Below are positions 10,915 through 19,072 of a stretch of 64,000 bases of DNA, one piece after another. A program made the translations under genes and the position numbers. This DNA is from an uncultured Tateyamaria sp. Its GTDB lineage: Bacteria; Pseudomonadota; Alphaproteobacteria; Rhodobacterales; Rhodobacteraceae. Position 1 is the stretch's first letter, and each line of letters starts with the position of its first letter. Location of the stretch: positions 496,001 to 560,000 of the forward strand of contig NZ_CANMBJ010000002.1 in assembly GCF_947496075.1 (NCBI RefSeq). The letters are read 5' to 3'. The notes beneath the pieces were generated by a model, which saw only the letters and a program-made list of their open reading frames with translations, was not told the DNA's origin and did no database searches.

Positions 10915-11436
10915 ATGAGCATTCAGGACCCTATCGGCCAGGTCCCAGGCATGGCCGACAAAACGGCTTCCAACGCAGGCTTCATGGTGGGTTACCTTGA
11001 GGCGCTATCGCTGGTCGAACGGCTGCACCGTTTGCTGCTTGATGTGATCAAGGACGAATTCGAACGGGTCGGTGTGCTCGAAATCAACGCGGTCCAAGCG
11101 CTGCTGCTGTTCAATATCGGCGACAACGAGGTGACAGCAGGCGAATTGAAAAGCCGCGGTTATTACCAGGGCTCGAATGTCAGCTACAACCTCAAGAAGC
11201 TGGTCGAAATGGGCTACATGCACCACCAGCGGTGCGAGATTGACCGCCGGTCTGTCCGGGTGCGCCTGACAGAAAAGGGGCGCAAGATCCGGGACGTGGT
11301 GAACGAACTGTTCCTGCGCCATGCAGATGGCCTGCAATCCAAGGGCGTGCTTGGCCCCGAAGGGATTATTGATATCACCGCGTCGCTCAAGCGCATGGAA
11401 CGGTATTGGACAGACCAGATCCGCTATATCTATTGA
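10915..11436 (+). CDS. MarR-family winged-helix regulator, LdtR-like
   Basis: A 173-residue MarR protein. The central segment with INAVQALLL, TAGELKSRGYYQGSNVSYNL (recognition helix) and DRRSVRVRLTEKG (wing) closely matches my memory of LdtR, a regulator of L,D-transpeptidase and envelope/osmotic-stress genes in Liberibacter and Sinorhizobium. The N-terminal dimer helix is LVERLHRLLLDVIKDEF. Its stop overlaps the convergent DUF1194 gene by 7 bases. Regulation of cell-wall genes here is inferred from the family only. Confidence 0.82.
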   Translation: MSIQDPIGQVPGMADKTASNAGFMVGYLEALSLVERLHRLLLDVIKDEFERVGVLEINAVQALLLFNIGDNEVTAGELKSRGYYQGSNVSYNLKKLVEMGYMHHQRCEIDRRSVRVRLTEKGRKIRDVVNELFLRHADGLQSKGVLGPEGIIDITASLKRMERYWTDQIRYIY

Positions 11437-12185
11437 TCGTCTTGGCCCGGAATACCGGGCCCTGACGGTGGGGACGCTGCCCCAAGGATCAGCGTTTCCA
11501 GTTCCCGTTCCAGCTTGCGGGCCATGGCAGCGGCGTAATCCTCGAAACCCAGCGCGGTTTCGACGAAGCTGTCCGATCCGACAATCACATTGTTCTGGAA
11601 GTAGGTGGAAAGCGCTGAGATTTCGCCTTGCTGCACATCGCCCATGCCCGGCGCATCCACCCCGATCACCAGGGCATTGATGGTAATGCCTGTATCTTCC
11701 AATTCAGGTTTCACATCCACGGGGCGGATACCAAGGTTCGACTTGCCATCCCCCGACAAGTCCAACGTACGCTTCCAGCAGTCCGGACGTTCCGCCAGAT
11801 GCGCCGCGCCCTCGCGCATGGCCAGACCAAGCGCCGTGCCGGGGCTGGCCTGTCGCCGCTCGGTCGCCCGCAACTGACCGATCACAGCATTCAGAACTGC
11901 CGTATTGTCAATCGCTGTCCAGGGCAGGATCACTTCCGGGTCTTCCGGCCCACTCCATTCATAGACCAGCAGATGCACAGGCGCGGACGGCACCTGCAAC
12001 AGGGCCTGGCGCACCTTGCTGCTGTCCAGAGCAGCCGCCAACCCATCCATCTGCAAACGATACTCCAGGGCATCGACCGATCCCGACACATCCAGCCCCA
12101 ACGCCAGTGCCTGACGACAGGCCGTCTCGGCCCCGGCACTTGTTGCGGCCATGCACGCGGCCCAGATAAGTGCCGCGCGGATCAT
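11430..12185 (-). CDS. DUF1194 family secreted VWA-like protein (copy 2)
   Basis: A 251-residue protein with a short signal peptide and an immediately following metal-ion-dependent adhesion site signature DVSGSVD near residue 30, as in von Willebrand factor type A domains. Further family landmarks are AVYEW/LVYEWSG near residue 73 and LDLSGDGKSN near residue 145. DUF1194 proteins are of unknown function and presumably bind a periplasmic partner through a divalent metal. It overlaps the upstream paralogue by 4 bases (ATGA), making a tandem duplicate pair in one operon. Confidence 0.82.
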   Translation of the reverse strand: MIRAALIWAACMAATSAGAETACRQALALGLDVSGSVDALEYRLQMDGLAAALDSSKVRQALLQVPSAPVHLLVYEWSGPEDPEVILPWTAIDNTAVLNAVIGQLRATERRQASPGTALGLAMREGAAHLAERPDCWKRTLDLSGDGKSNLGIRPVDVKPELEDTGITINALVIGVDAPGMGDVQQGEISALSTYFQNNVIVGSDSFVETALGFEDYAAAMARKLERELETLILGAASPPSGPGIPGQDDQ

Positions 12186-12910
12186 CCGTCGCTGCGGTGC
12201 AGGTCAAGCACACCGATCACGGGCGGCGTCAGCTCGCGCTCAAGTTTCCGGCGCATCGCACGCTCGTAGTCCTCAAAGCCCTGCGCCACCTCCAGAAAGG
12301 CACCGGGGCCACGCAACACCTCACGCTTGTAGAACTCGATCAACATGGTCTCCGATGTAAATTCGGCTGCATTCACAACCAAACCATTCACCGTCACTTC
12401 GTCAAAGGCAAACTCGCGATAGGCAAGTTGGGGGCCAAAGCCTTCGTTGTTCTGCCCGTCTCCGGCCATATCAATGGTGCGGTACAGGCAGGACGGCGCA
12501 CGCCCCAGCATCTCGGCCCCGAAACCAAGAGCATAGCCCATCGCCGTAGGGAACTCGTTGTGGGACCGCTTGCTCGCGGCGACGGTTTCGGCAGCGCTCA
12601 GCAGCGCCGAGGGACTGTCGATCAGGGTCCAGTCCAGCACAACCTCCTGATTGTACCGCCCCGACCATTCGTACACGGCCAGTGCCACGGGCGCATCAAC
12701 GGCAAAGAAAGCTGCGCGCACCTCGGGGGCCGTCAGGGCAGCCACCAGGCCACCCCGCTGCAACTGGTCCTCGGTCGCGTCGACGGATGATGACACATCA
12801 AGGGCCAACAGCAACGCCAGCCGACACGCCGCCGCGGGGGATGCGGCGACGCAGATGGCCAAAACGGCCGAAATTCTTACCAATGGCCTGTGTTTTCCAT
12901 GCTGGCCCAT
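12182..12910 (-). CDS. DUF1194 family secreted VWA-like protein (copy 1)
   Basis: A 242-residue paralogue of the next gene on this strand. A signal peptide (hydrophobic ISAVLAICVAASPAAA) precedes the MIDAS-like DVSSSVDAT, then AVYEWSGRYNQ and TIDMAGDGQNN. Both copies end with an ERE-type tail (KLERELTPP here, KLERELETL in the other). The 4-base ATGA overlap with copy 2 shows coupling. Its start overlaps the end of the glyoxalase-like gene by 34 bases in another frame. Function is unknown. Confidence 0.82.
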   Translation of the reverse strand: MGQHGKHRPLVRISAVLAICVAASPAAACRLALLLALDVSSSVDATEDQLQRGGLVAALTAPEVRAAFFAVDAPVALAVYEWSGRYNQEVVLDWTLIDSPSALLSAAETVAASKRSHNEFPTAMGYALGFGAEMLGRAPSCLYRTIDMAGDGQNNEGFGPQLAYREFAFDEVTVNGLVVNAAEFTSETMLIEFYKREVLRGPGAFLEVAQGFEDYERAMRRKLERELTPPVIGVLDLHRSDG

Positions 12911-13305
12911 GGCTCGGCCGGGGGTAGGGGATCGCCGGCCTGCAACAGCTCGACCGACACGTTGTCAGGCGACCGGACAAAGGCCATGTGCCCATCGCGC
13001 GGCGGCCGGTTGATGGTCACACCATTGTCCATCAGGTGCTGGCACGTCTCGTAGATATTATCGACGCGGTAGGCGAGGTGTCCGAAATGACGACTGTCAT
13101 CGGGCAAGCCTTTATCGCCATCCCAGTTGTGGGTCAACTCGACAGGGCATTCCGGCTGTTCGGGTGGGGCCATGAAGATCAGCGAAAACCGACCGCCTTT
13201 GCTGTCATGGCGCCGCGTCTCCTCAAGGCCCAACAGTTTGTAAAATGCCATCGAGGCGTCCAGGTCTTTCACCCGGACCATTGTATGCAGATAGGTCAGT
13301 GCCAT
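12877..13305 (-). CDS. VOC family protein, lactoylglutathione lyase (glyoxalase I)-like
   Basis: A 142-residue vicinal-oxygen-chelate protein with two beta-alpha-beta-beta-beta modules. Candidate metal ligands are the His in YLHTMVRVKD (residue about 7), the Glu in CPVELTHNW, the His in FGHLAYRVD and the Glu in VSVELLQAG, the H/E/H/E pattern of glyoxalase I, which detoxifies methylglyoxal with glutathione. Length fits GloA (about 130-145). The substrate call is by family resemblance. Its tail overlaps the DUF1194 gene downstream. Confidence 0.8.
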   Translation of the reverse strand: MALTYLHTMVRVKDLDASMAFYKLLGLEETRRHDSKGGRFSLIFMAPPEQPECPVELTHNWDGDKGLPDDSRHFGHLAYRVDNIYETCQHLMDNGVTINRPPRDGHMAFVRSPDNVSVELLQAGDPLPPAEPWASMENTGHW

Positions 13306-13375
13306 GTGCGGGGTCTCCGTCAGGGGTTGGTGTCGCGCCTAACCTAGCATACGGCCCAAAAGGGGCCAGAGCCTC

Positions 13376-14782
13376 TCAGAACTTTGATTGGATACCCAGG
13401 GTGATTGTGGTTTCGTCGGTCTCGAACCGGTTCACATTGGACGCCTTGCGGCCCGTACGAATGCGCAGATTGGGGGCAAAGCCCGCGAAGTCGTAATCGG
13501 CAAAGAAAAAGGAAACGTCGCCGTAAAGGCTTTCGTCTTGGCGCCCCGGTATCAAACCATTTGAAACGAAGAACTCATCATAGTCTGTATAGCCAAGGGT
13601 CAGACCGGTCGAAATCTGAACCGGACCAAGTTGTTTGCCAAAGACGTAATTGGCGCGAAGACTCGCAGTCGTGGAGTTACCGTTTACGAAGTCCGAGCTT
13701 TGCTCCTGGGCCCTCAGGCCTACACTCAGTTTGTCACCGCCTCGTAGATTGTGGCTGATCGTGCCGCCAATGGACAGGATATTGGCGTCTCTGGCGTCAC
13801 TGATGACCCCAAACCGTCTTTCGAACCCACTGTGTAGCCGCAAGTGAGTTGCCTCGGACAGCTTCAGACCCCGGGAAACCGTAAGCTTCGTCGAATCGTA
13901 AATCCGCGTGTCGTTCGCCCACTTTGCCCCAAGTGTCGCACCCACGCTCACCGAGTTGCCGGGCGCGCCTAGAGCAAACGTATGTTCTAGACCGACGTCT
14001 GCATAGGTCTCGTCGAAGTTTGAATTTGTCAGCGGTGTGTCCCGGCGACTTGCCGCGTCCTCCTGCAATTCCCGTTCTGATTCTGCAGACAGTTTGACCC
14101 GTCTGACATACAGGCGTCCTGACGCTGTCGTTCTGCTTTTCTGGCTCTGGGCCAGGCGATAACGCAATTGGACGTCAAGTGTTCCAACAGTGCCATCAAG
14201 GGCACGTGAACCCGCTTGAATGCCCGAGCCTGTCGGAATGCCATTGTTGACTTCCAGCACATTGTCGGTTCCGCCGTTCACATTGTTCGACGGGGCCACC
14301 GACAGATTGATGTTGAACCGCAGCGGATTGGCCCCGCGCACTCTGGAATAGTCGCGCGAAAGCACCTCGTCCTGTCTGGGCGTTTCGGCATGCGTCGCGG
14401 CCAGTCGCAACCAGATCTGCGATGCCGTTGGACGTTCCTGCTGAAAGGCGATACTCGCAGCCGTGCGGGCCGCGCCAAATTTTTGCGCGGACGTTTCACT
14501 GTGTTTGTAGGACAGGCGGGCCGCTGAACGAGCCTCCTTGGGGTCATTCAGTCGCGAATGCGCAGCGGCCAACACGCCATAGGCGTAGGCATCCTCGGGA
14601 TCCGCACGCACAAGCACTGCGGCTACATCTCGCGCCAGATCGAAGCGGCCCGCGTAAAGCGCTTGGCGCGCAAGAACGCGCGCCTGTTCCATGGTAAGCG
14701 TCTGACTGTCTTGGGTTTCGGGGGCCGTCAGCCCCACCGACGCCCACAGCGACAGCGCAGTTGCAAAAAGCGCTCGTTTCAT
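13376..14782 (-). CDS. Slam-like outer-membrane protein (surface lipoprotein assembly modifier / T11SS translocon)
   Basis: A 468-residue protein with a signal peptide (ending near GLTAPE) and an N-terminal helical TPR-like region at about residues 28-150 (ARQALYAGRFDLARDVAAVL and similar helices). A long run of alternating amphipathic strands from about 165 ends in a terminal phenylalanine (IQSKF), the outer-membrane beta-barrel signature. TPR plus 14-strand barrel is the Slam (DUF560) architecture, which exports lipoproteins to the cell surface. It starts 5 bases after a lipoprotein gene that looks TbpB-like, the classic Slam-substrate arrangement. Assignment is from architecture and context; another TPR-barrel family remains possible. 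Confidence 0.68.
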   Translation of the reverse strand: MKRALFATALSLWASVGLTAPETQDSQTLTMEQARVLARQALYAGRFDLARDVAAVLVRADPEDAYAYGVLAAAHSRLNDPKEARSAARLSYKHSETSAQKFGAARTAASIAFQQERPTASQIWLRLAATHAETPRQDEVLSRDYSRVRGANPLRFNINLSVAPSNNVNGGTDNVLEVNNGIPTGSGIQAGSRALDGTVGTLDVQLRYRLAQSQKSRTTASGRLYVRRVKLSAESERELQEDAASRRDTPLTNSNFDETYADVGLEHTFALGAPGNSVSVGATLGAKWANDTRIYDSTKLTVSRGLKLSEATHLRLHSGFERRFGVISDARDANILSIGGTISHNLRGGDKLSVGLRAQEQSSDFVNGNSTTASLRANYVFGKQLGPVQISTGLTLGYTDYDEFFVSNGLIPGRQDESLYGDVSFFFADYDFAGFAPNLRIRTGRKASNVNRFETDETTITLGIQSKF

Positions 14783-14787
14783 TGGCC

Positions 14788-15741
14788 TTATGGCTGCAGA
14801 GCGTTTACACAGATCGGATCAGTGTTCCCCGCGACACACAAGTCGAGGACAAAAACGCCGTGCTCGATTTCACCCTCAAAGCTGTCGGTGAAGTCGGTGA
14901 CGCGAGTGCCGCCGGCGACAAATTCACCCGATGGCCCACCAATTACACCGGCAAAATCACCGATGTCGCTTGCGTCGCTGATCGGGAAATCCGGGTCGCT
15001 TTCATCTTGCTCAATGTTGCCGCTGAACGTGCCATCGTCGGTCAAAGTGCCATCGACTAAGACGAGGTCCGGTAGATCAATGTCGCCGCCAGCGGTGGTT
15101 GCAAGCCGATTGTAAATCTCCCCCTCAACCGACAGGTCGTTCAGGTCAACGTTCACAAACATCAACCCGCGGATATACGCAGTCTGGCTGGGTGTATCCA
15201 CGCTCGGGTCCACACCGGGCGTCGGGAGTAGGTCAGTAACAGGACCCGCCCCATTCAGACCAGCGGCGTAGTTGCCATAATAGGTAACGTCAAAGCGGCT
15301 TTCCGGTGCCGTAGGGGCCACGTATGCGCCGGTACGTTCAAAGAACGAACCGCCAAAGAAGGTGTTGAACTGCGGCCCGGTCATAACCACGCCTGCCTGA
15401 ACACCATCCCGGCTGGCGACAAAAGCCGTTGCGTGGCGGCCCAGCGGGTCATTCTGACCTGTAAAGGTCTCATATCCATCCACAAAGCTCGTCGCGACGC
15501 GTGTGTATTCGTTCACCACGGGCGTACCGTCTTGGGACAGACCGGTGACGGTCAGCGTATTTGTCGCTGCGTTGAAATTAATAGAGCCCAGATCGCCAGC
15601 GATGGCGTCAGGAACGCCAGTGTCGGTTGGCGGATCGGTTGGCGTGCCGCCACCTCCGTCCGTATCACTCTCTTCTCGAGGGCCATTGCCACATGCCGCC
15701 ACCAGAGCGGTCAGTGCGCACACTGCTACTATCCGTTTCAT
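14788..15741 (-). CDS. TbpB-like surface lipoprotein, probable Slam substrate
   Basis: A 317-residue lipoprotein. The signal peptide ends in the lipobox LVAAC with the acylated Cys at residue 17, followed by a Gly/Asp/Thr/Pro-rich linker (about 18-45) and a beta-rich domain. The C-terminal half holds alternating strands with GGSFFERTGAY, GEIYNRLA, DGTFSGNIEQD and a late GVIGGPSGEFVAGG, the pattern of the TbpB beta-barrel (handle/barrel) domain. Two Cys near the end (DLCVAGNTDPICV) may form a disulfide. The reading frame stays open far upstream over thyX, but the true start is the ATG at 15741. It is directly upstream of the Slam-like gene. Confidence 0.75.
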   Translation of the reverse strand: MKRIVAVCALTALVAACGNGPREESDTDGGGGTPTDPPTDTGVPDAIAGDLGSINFNAATNTLTVTGLSQDGTPVVNEYTRVATSFVDGYETFTGQNDPLGRHATAFVASRDGVQAGVVMTGPQFNTFFGGSFFERTGAYVAPTAPESRFDVTYYGNYAAGLNGAGPVTDLLPTPGVDPSVDTPSQTAYIRGLMFVNVDLNDLSVEGEIYNRLATTAGGDIDLPDLVLVDGTLTDDGTFSGNIEQDESDPDFPISDASDIGDFAGVIGGPSGEFVAGGTRVTDFTDSFEGEIEHGVFVLDLCVAGNTDPICVNALQP

Positions 15742-15948
15742 GCCTGAAAACCTTTGCGGTCTATGTCCTGCCTCTTTTGTGGCAAGAAAGCGCCGTAACC
15801 CCCCAGAAGTCAACGGTTTCGTGGTCGTACTGATTCGCACCGCCCGTGAACCGTTGCCAAAAAACGACCCCGATCTAGCGGTTCTCATCAGCCAATCCAC
15901 AATATAAGGTGTAGGCCTGATAGATTCTGTGGATAAAGGACGCGCCCC

Positions 15949-16854
15949 ATGCCGCTCAGCCCCGAACAGCTTGCCGAAATCGAAGAGCTGCGCAGCCACA
16001 CGCAGCCCACGCTCCGTGCCACCGTCCCGGGGATGGAGGCGCATCTCTACAAAGCCCAGCCTGTGCTCGACCACGGCTTTGTCCGCGTCATCGACTACAT
16101 GGGCGACGACAGCGCCATCTGCCAGGCCGCACGCGTCAGCTATGGCAAGGGCACCAAATCCGTCCAGAATGACGAAGGGCTGATCCGCTACCTCATGCGC
16201 CACTGGCACTCGACGCCCTTCGAGATGTGCGAGATCAAGCTGCACGTCAAACTGCCCGTCTTCGTCGCCCGCCAGTGGATCCGCCACCGCACGGCCAACG
16301 TGAACGAATACTCGGCCCGCTACTCGATCCTCGACCGCGAATTCTACATCCCCGAACCCGACGCGCTTGCCGCCCAATCGGTCGTCAACAACCAGGGCAG
16401 GGGCGAGATGCTGCAGGGCCAAGAAGCCGCCCGCGTCCTCGAAATCCTCAAGGCCGACAGCACCCGCGCCTATGACAATTACGAGGCGATGATCAGTCAG
16501 GAGGGGCAGTCCGGCCTCGCCCGCGAACTCGCCCGCATGAACCTGCCCGCGAACATCTATACCCAATGGTATTGGAAAGTGGACCTGCACAACCTGTTCC
16601 ATTTCCTGCGGCTGCGGGCGGATGCGCACGCGCAATACGAAATCCGCGTTTATGCGGATGCGATCTGCGAGATGGTCAAGGATTGGGTGCCTGCGGCGTA
16701 TAAAGCTTTCGAGGACTATCGCATGGGTGGTGCAACATTAAGCGCTACAGCTCTTGCGTGTATTCAGAGAATGTTGAAAGGTGAAGAGGTAACGCAGGAG
16801 AATTCCGGCATGTCCAAGGGGGAATGGCGGGAGTTTTGTTCTGTAATTGATTAG
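15949..16854 (+). CDS. thyX: FAD-dependent thymidylate synthase
   Basis: A 301-residue ThyX, which makes dTMP from dUMP using methylenetetrahydrofolate and reduced FAD. The diagnostic [15 protein letters not shown] motif lies at about residue 110, preceded by [31 protein letters not shown] near residue 205 is also typical. Base composition drops toward A+T from about 16735 to the stop, so the last about 40 codons resemble the AT-rich gene that follows. That suggests a recombination junction inside the 3' end. AAGGA precedes the ATG. Confidence 0.95.
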   Translation: MPLSPEQLAEIEELRSHTQPTLRATVPGMEAHLYKAQPVLDHGFVRVIDYMGDDSAICQAARVSYGKGTKSVQNDEGLIRYLMRHWHSTPFEMCEIKLHVKLPVFVARQWIRHRTANVNEYSARYSILDREFYIPEPDALAAQSVVNNQGRGEMLQGQEAARVLEILKADSTRAYDNYEAMISQEGQSGLARELARMNLPANIYTQWYWKVDLHNLFHFLRLRADAHAQYEIRVYADAICEMVKDWVPAAYKAFEDYRMGGATLSATALACIQRMLKGEEVTQENSGMSKGEWREFCSVID

Positions 16855-16870
16855 TAGTAAAGGTTGAGTA

Positions 16871-17932
16871 ATGAGTAGATTGTTGACTTTTGAGGAAGCG
16901 CTCGATGCGAGCGAAGGCCATCCACGCCACTTACTTCTGGGAAATGGTTTTAGTATCGCGTGCAAACCGAAGATTTTCACCTATGGTTCACTGTACAGCA
17001 AAGCGGACTTTAGCCAAAACCCAAAGCTGCCAGAAGTATTTAAGAAACTTGAAACACAGGACTTCGAGCTTGTAATCAATGCTCTTGAGCGCTCCAGTCG
17101 TCTAATACCCATTTACGACGAAGACTCCATCACCGCGTCACAAGAAATGCAGGCAGACGCCAAAGCTCTCAAGAAAATTCTCATTTCTACCGTTACAAAA
17201 AATCATCCAGATGGTCCTTTTGACATTAGCGAAGAGGAATACTTTGCTTGTCGTCAATTTTTAGCGAACTTCATTGGTACAGATAAAGGAAAGGTTTTTA
17301 CGCTTAACTATGATCTTCTGTTGTATTGGACAGTAATGCATACTGAGTTCTCAGATGGCGACTATGTTGAACTCATTGCGCGTGATGGATTTGGTGATGA
17401 CGACCCAGATGTCAAAGAAGACTATGTGGTTTGGCAAAGTGAGGCAGGATCGCGTGCTCGGGCGTCGATTTATTACTTGCACGGCGCCCTCCATCTATTT
17501 GACGATGGTTCTCAATTAAAAAAGTTTACATGGGTGCGTACAGACAAGAGATTGAAAGACCAATCCTGGCAGGCAATAGAGCAGGGCGCTTTACCATTAT
17601 TTGTTGCTGAAGGCACTTCAGAATCAAAGAAAAATAAGATTATGCATAGTGGTTATCTGCATCAAGCATATCGAGCCTTCAAAAGTGCCGTAACGCAAAC
17701 TCGCGCTTCGTTTTTTGTTCACGGGCATTCGTTGGCGGAAAGCGATGATCACTTCTTGAGGCTTCTGGGAGCGGGAAAGTATCCAAGACTCTTTGTCGGA
17801 CTACACGGGGATCCCAGCTCGAGTTCCAATCAAGCAATCGTCAAAAAAGCCCGGGCGATCGCGGATATGAGAAATCGACCTCCTCTGGAGGTGGCGTTTT
17901 ATGATACTGGTACGGCTGCCGTTTGGGGTTAG
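16871..17932 (+). CDS. DUF4917 family SIR2-like protein, candidate defence gene
   Basis: A 353-residue protein. The nucleotide-binding signature LLLGNGFSIA lies near residue 22, the VFTLNYDLLLYW strand near residue 146 and YYLHGALHLF near residue 200. Together these are the landmarks of SIR2-like (Rossmann, NAD-binding) domains in the DUF4917 family. A late FFVHGHSLAESDDHFL fits the same fold. The gene is much more AT-rich than its surroundings (35% G+C in bases 17161-17220 by count) with AAA/AAT/ATT-rich codons, indicating horizontal acquisition. It starts 16 bases after thyX with AAAGG upstream. Many SIR2-like proteins deplete NAD during phage infection; that role here is inference. Confidence 0.72.
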   Translation: MSRLLTFEEALDASEGHPRHLLLGNGFSIACKPKIFTYGSLYSKADFSQNPKLPEVFKKLETQDFELVINALERSSRLIPIYDEDSITASQEMQADAKALKKILISTVTKNHPDGPFDISEEEYFACRQFLANFIGTDKGKVFTLNYDLLLYWTVMHTEFSDGDYVELIARDGFGDDDPDVKEDYVVWQSEAGSRARASIYYLHGALHLFDDGSQLKKFTWVRTDKRLKDQSWQAIEQGALPLFVAEGTSESKKNKIMHSGYLHQAYRAFKSAVTQTRASFFVHGHSLAESDDHFLRLLGAGKYPRLFVGLHGDPSSSSNQAIVKKARAIADMRNRPPLEVAFYDTGTAAVWG

Positions 17933-17956
17933 ACGAACAGGCTTTTTTCTCGGCGG

Positions 17957-17977
17957 TGAACCGAATTCTTCGGTTCA
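17957..17977 (+). terminator. Hairpin 3' of the DUF4917 gene
   Basis: The arms TGAACCGAA (17957-17965) and TTCGGTTCA (17969-17977) pair perfectly with a 3-base loop, 25 bases after the DUF4917 stop. No U-run follows, so it is either a factor-assisted end or an RNA-stabilising hairpin rather than a textbook intrinsic terminator. Confidence 0.45.
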
Positions 17978-18032
17978 GGATGAACATGTAACAGCGCGGA
18001 ATCAACGCCAAAGGCCGCCGTGCCAGCGCCGA

Positions 18033-18081
18033 CCCCGGGGCTCCGCCCGTGATGGCCTCAAACGATCCCCCGGATCGTTTG
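18033..18081. repeat. 49-bp palindrome-containing repeat, copy 1
   Basis: It begins with CCCCGGGGCTCCGCCCGT, then a 10-base variable stretch, then inverted arms AAACGATCC and GGATCGTTT separated by CCC and a final G. Copy 2 at 18249-18297 matches it at every position except within the variable stretch. The structure resembles a dispersed intergenic palindromic repeat. Confidence 0.75.
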
Positions 18082-18248
18082 TCACTGCGTGAATCGGCAA
18101 TCACCCCACTCGGGCCGGCGCTACATGACCACCAACGCACCGCCCCACCAAACTTACTCACACCACAACCATAAACCGCGCCGTATCACCGGTGCTGCGC
18201 CAACCCGCGGTCCGGCGCTGCCGCGGCTCAGCGCCTAATTGAAACGCG

Positions 18249-18297
18249 CCCCGGGGCTCCGCCCGTTCGCAACTCAAACGATCCCCCGGATCGTTTG
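18249..18297. repeat. 49-bp palindrome-containing repeat, copy 2
   Basis: The same layout as copy 1, 216 bases downstream in direct orientation: CCCCGGGGCTCCGCCCGT, a 10-base variable stretch, then AAACGATCC/GGATCGTTT arms around CCC. It ends about 115 bases before the DksA-type gene. Confidence 0.75.
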
Positions 18298-18411
18298 CCG
18301 GGCATTGCCCGGACCGGTGCTCACCCCGCCGAAACCTCGACCAATTGCGCCGCGCATCGCCTCACCGGGGACGGCCTTGCGCCATGGACCCTCCAAAGCC
18401 TACGCTCCCCC

Positions 18412-18732
18412 ATGGACCCGCGCACCCAACTCCACGCCCGCCTCGGAACCCTCGATGCCGAGGATGCAGCAGGCGCACACGCCCAGGCCACCGTGGAACT
18501 TGATCAGCAAGCCGTGGGCCGTCTCTCCCGCATGGACGCCCTCCAGAACCAGGCCATGGCGCAGGCCCAGGCCCGGATGCGCAATGCCGAACGCCAGCGC
18601 ATCCACGCTGCCCTCAAGCGGCTCGATGACGATGAATATGGCTATTGCACTGATTGTGGTGAGCCCGTCGAAGCTAAACGCCTGATGGCGGACCCGACCA
18701 TTCCCCGCTGTCTCGATTGCACGCGCGGTTAG
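18412..18732 (+). CDS. TraR/DksA-type C4 zinc-finger protein
   Basis: A 106-residue protein with a coiled-coil-like helical N-terminal region and a C-terminal four-cysteine zinc finger (CTDCGEP ... PRCLDC, residues about 79-103), the TraR/DksA signature. DksA proteins insert their coiled coil into the RNA polymerase secondary channel and tune initiation with ppGpp. Short versions like this are common in Rhodobacteraceae. I chose the ATG at 18412 (PMDPRTQLH); the upstream extension to 18295 runs into the repeat region and is not protein-like. Confidence 0.82.
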   Translation: MDPRTQLHARLGTLDAEDAAGAHAQATVELDQQAVGRLSRMDALQNQAMAQAQARMRNAERQRIHAALKRLDDDEYGYCTDCGEPVEAKRLMADPTIPRCLDCTRG

Positions 18733-18796
18733 AAGCGGTTTATCCACAGCGCGTCATAAAACTGTCACATGGCCTGAAAGCTGCTATCTTTGGGAT

Positions 18797-19072
18797 ATGT
18801 GGAAATTCATCCCTTTTCTCCTGCTCGGTACACCCCTCGCGGCCAACCCGATAGCCGAGGTGATCTGCGCCCCCACCAACCAGATGCAAGCCAGGCTGAA
18901 ACAGCAATTCGGCACTACGCGCACCGCAACCGGCATGCGCAGTCCCGAAGAGATGATGGAGGTGTGGACGGACAGCCGTGGCGACTGGACCATGGTGGTG
19001 CGGTATGCCAGCGGCACGTCCTGCATCGTGGCCATGGGCGAACACTGGTCCGAGGTGAAAAACCCGGCCTAG
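18797..19072 (+). CDS. Small secreted protein of unknown function
   Basis: A 91-residue protein with an N-terminal signal peptide (FIPFLLLGTPLAANP). The mature part of about 70 residues holds two cysteines (VICAP near residue 24 and SCIVAMG near residue 76) that could form one disulfide, plus a final GEHWSEV. I do not recognise the family. Its TAG stop shares the CTAG with the stop of the convergent gene at 19069. Confidence 0.62.
   Translation: MWKFIPFLLLGTPLAANPIAEVICAPTNQMQARLKQQFGTTRTATGMRSPEEMMEVWTDSRGDWTMVVRYASGTSCIVAMGEHWSEVKNPA

Larger units (their letters stand above)
17933..18411. other. Intergenic stretch after the DUF4917 gene, repeat-bearing
   Basis: This 479-base gap has no credible gene: reading frames crossing it lack start signals and have atypical composition. 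It holds a 9-bp hairpin just after the DUF4917 stop and two aligned 49-bp repeats, each containing a palindrome. It looks like the right-hand edge of the AT-rich insertion returning to native G+C. Confidence 0.6.

Noticed and set aside
15742-16635. Open minus-strand frame that would extend the TbpB-like lipoprotein by nearly 300 residues
   Set aside because: It lies antisense to thyX, is an artefact of high-GC codon bias, and the real start with lipobox is at 15741.
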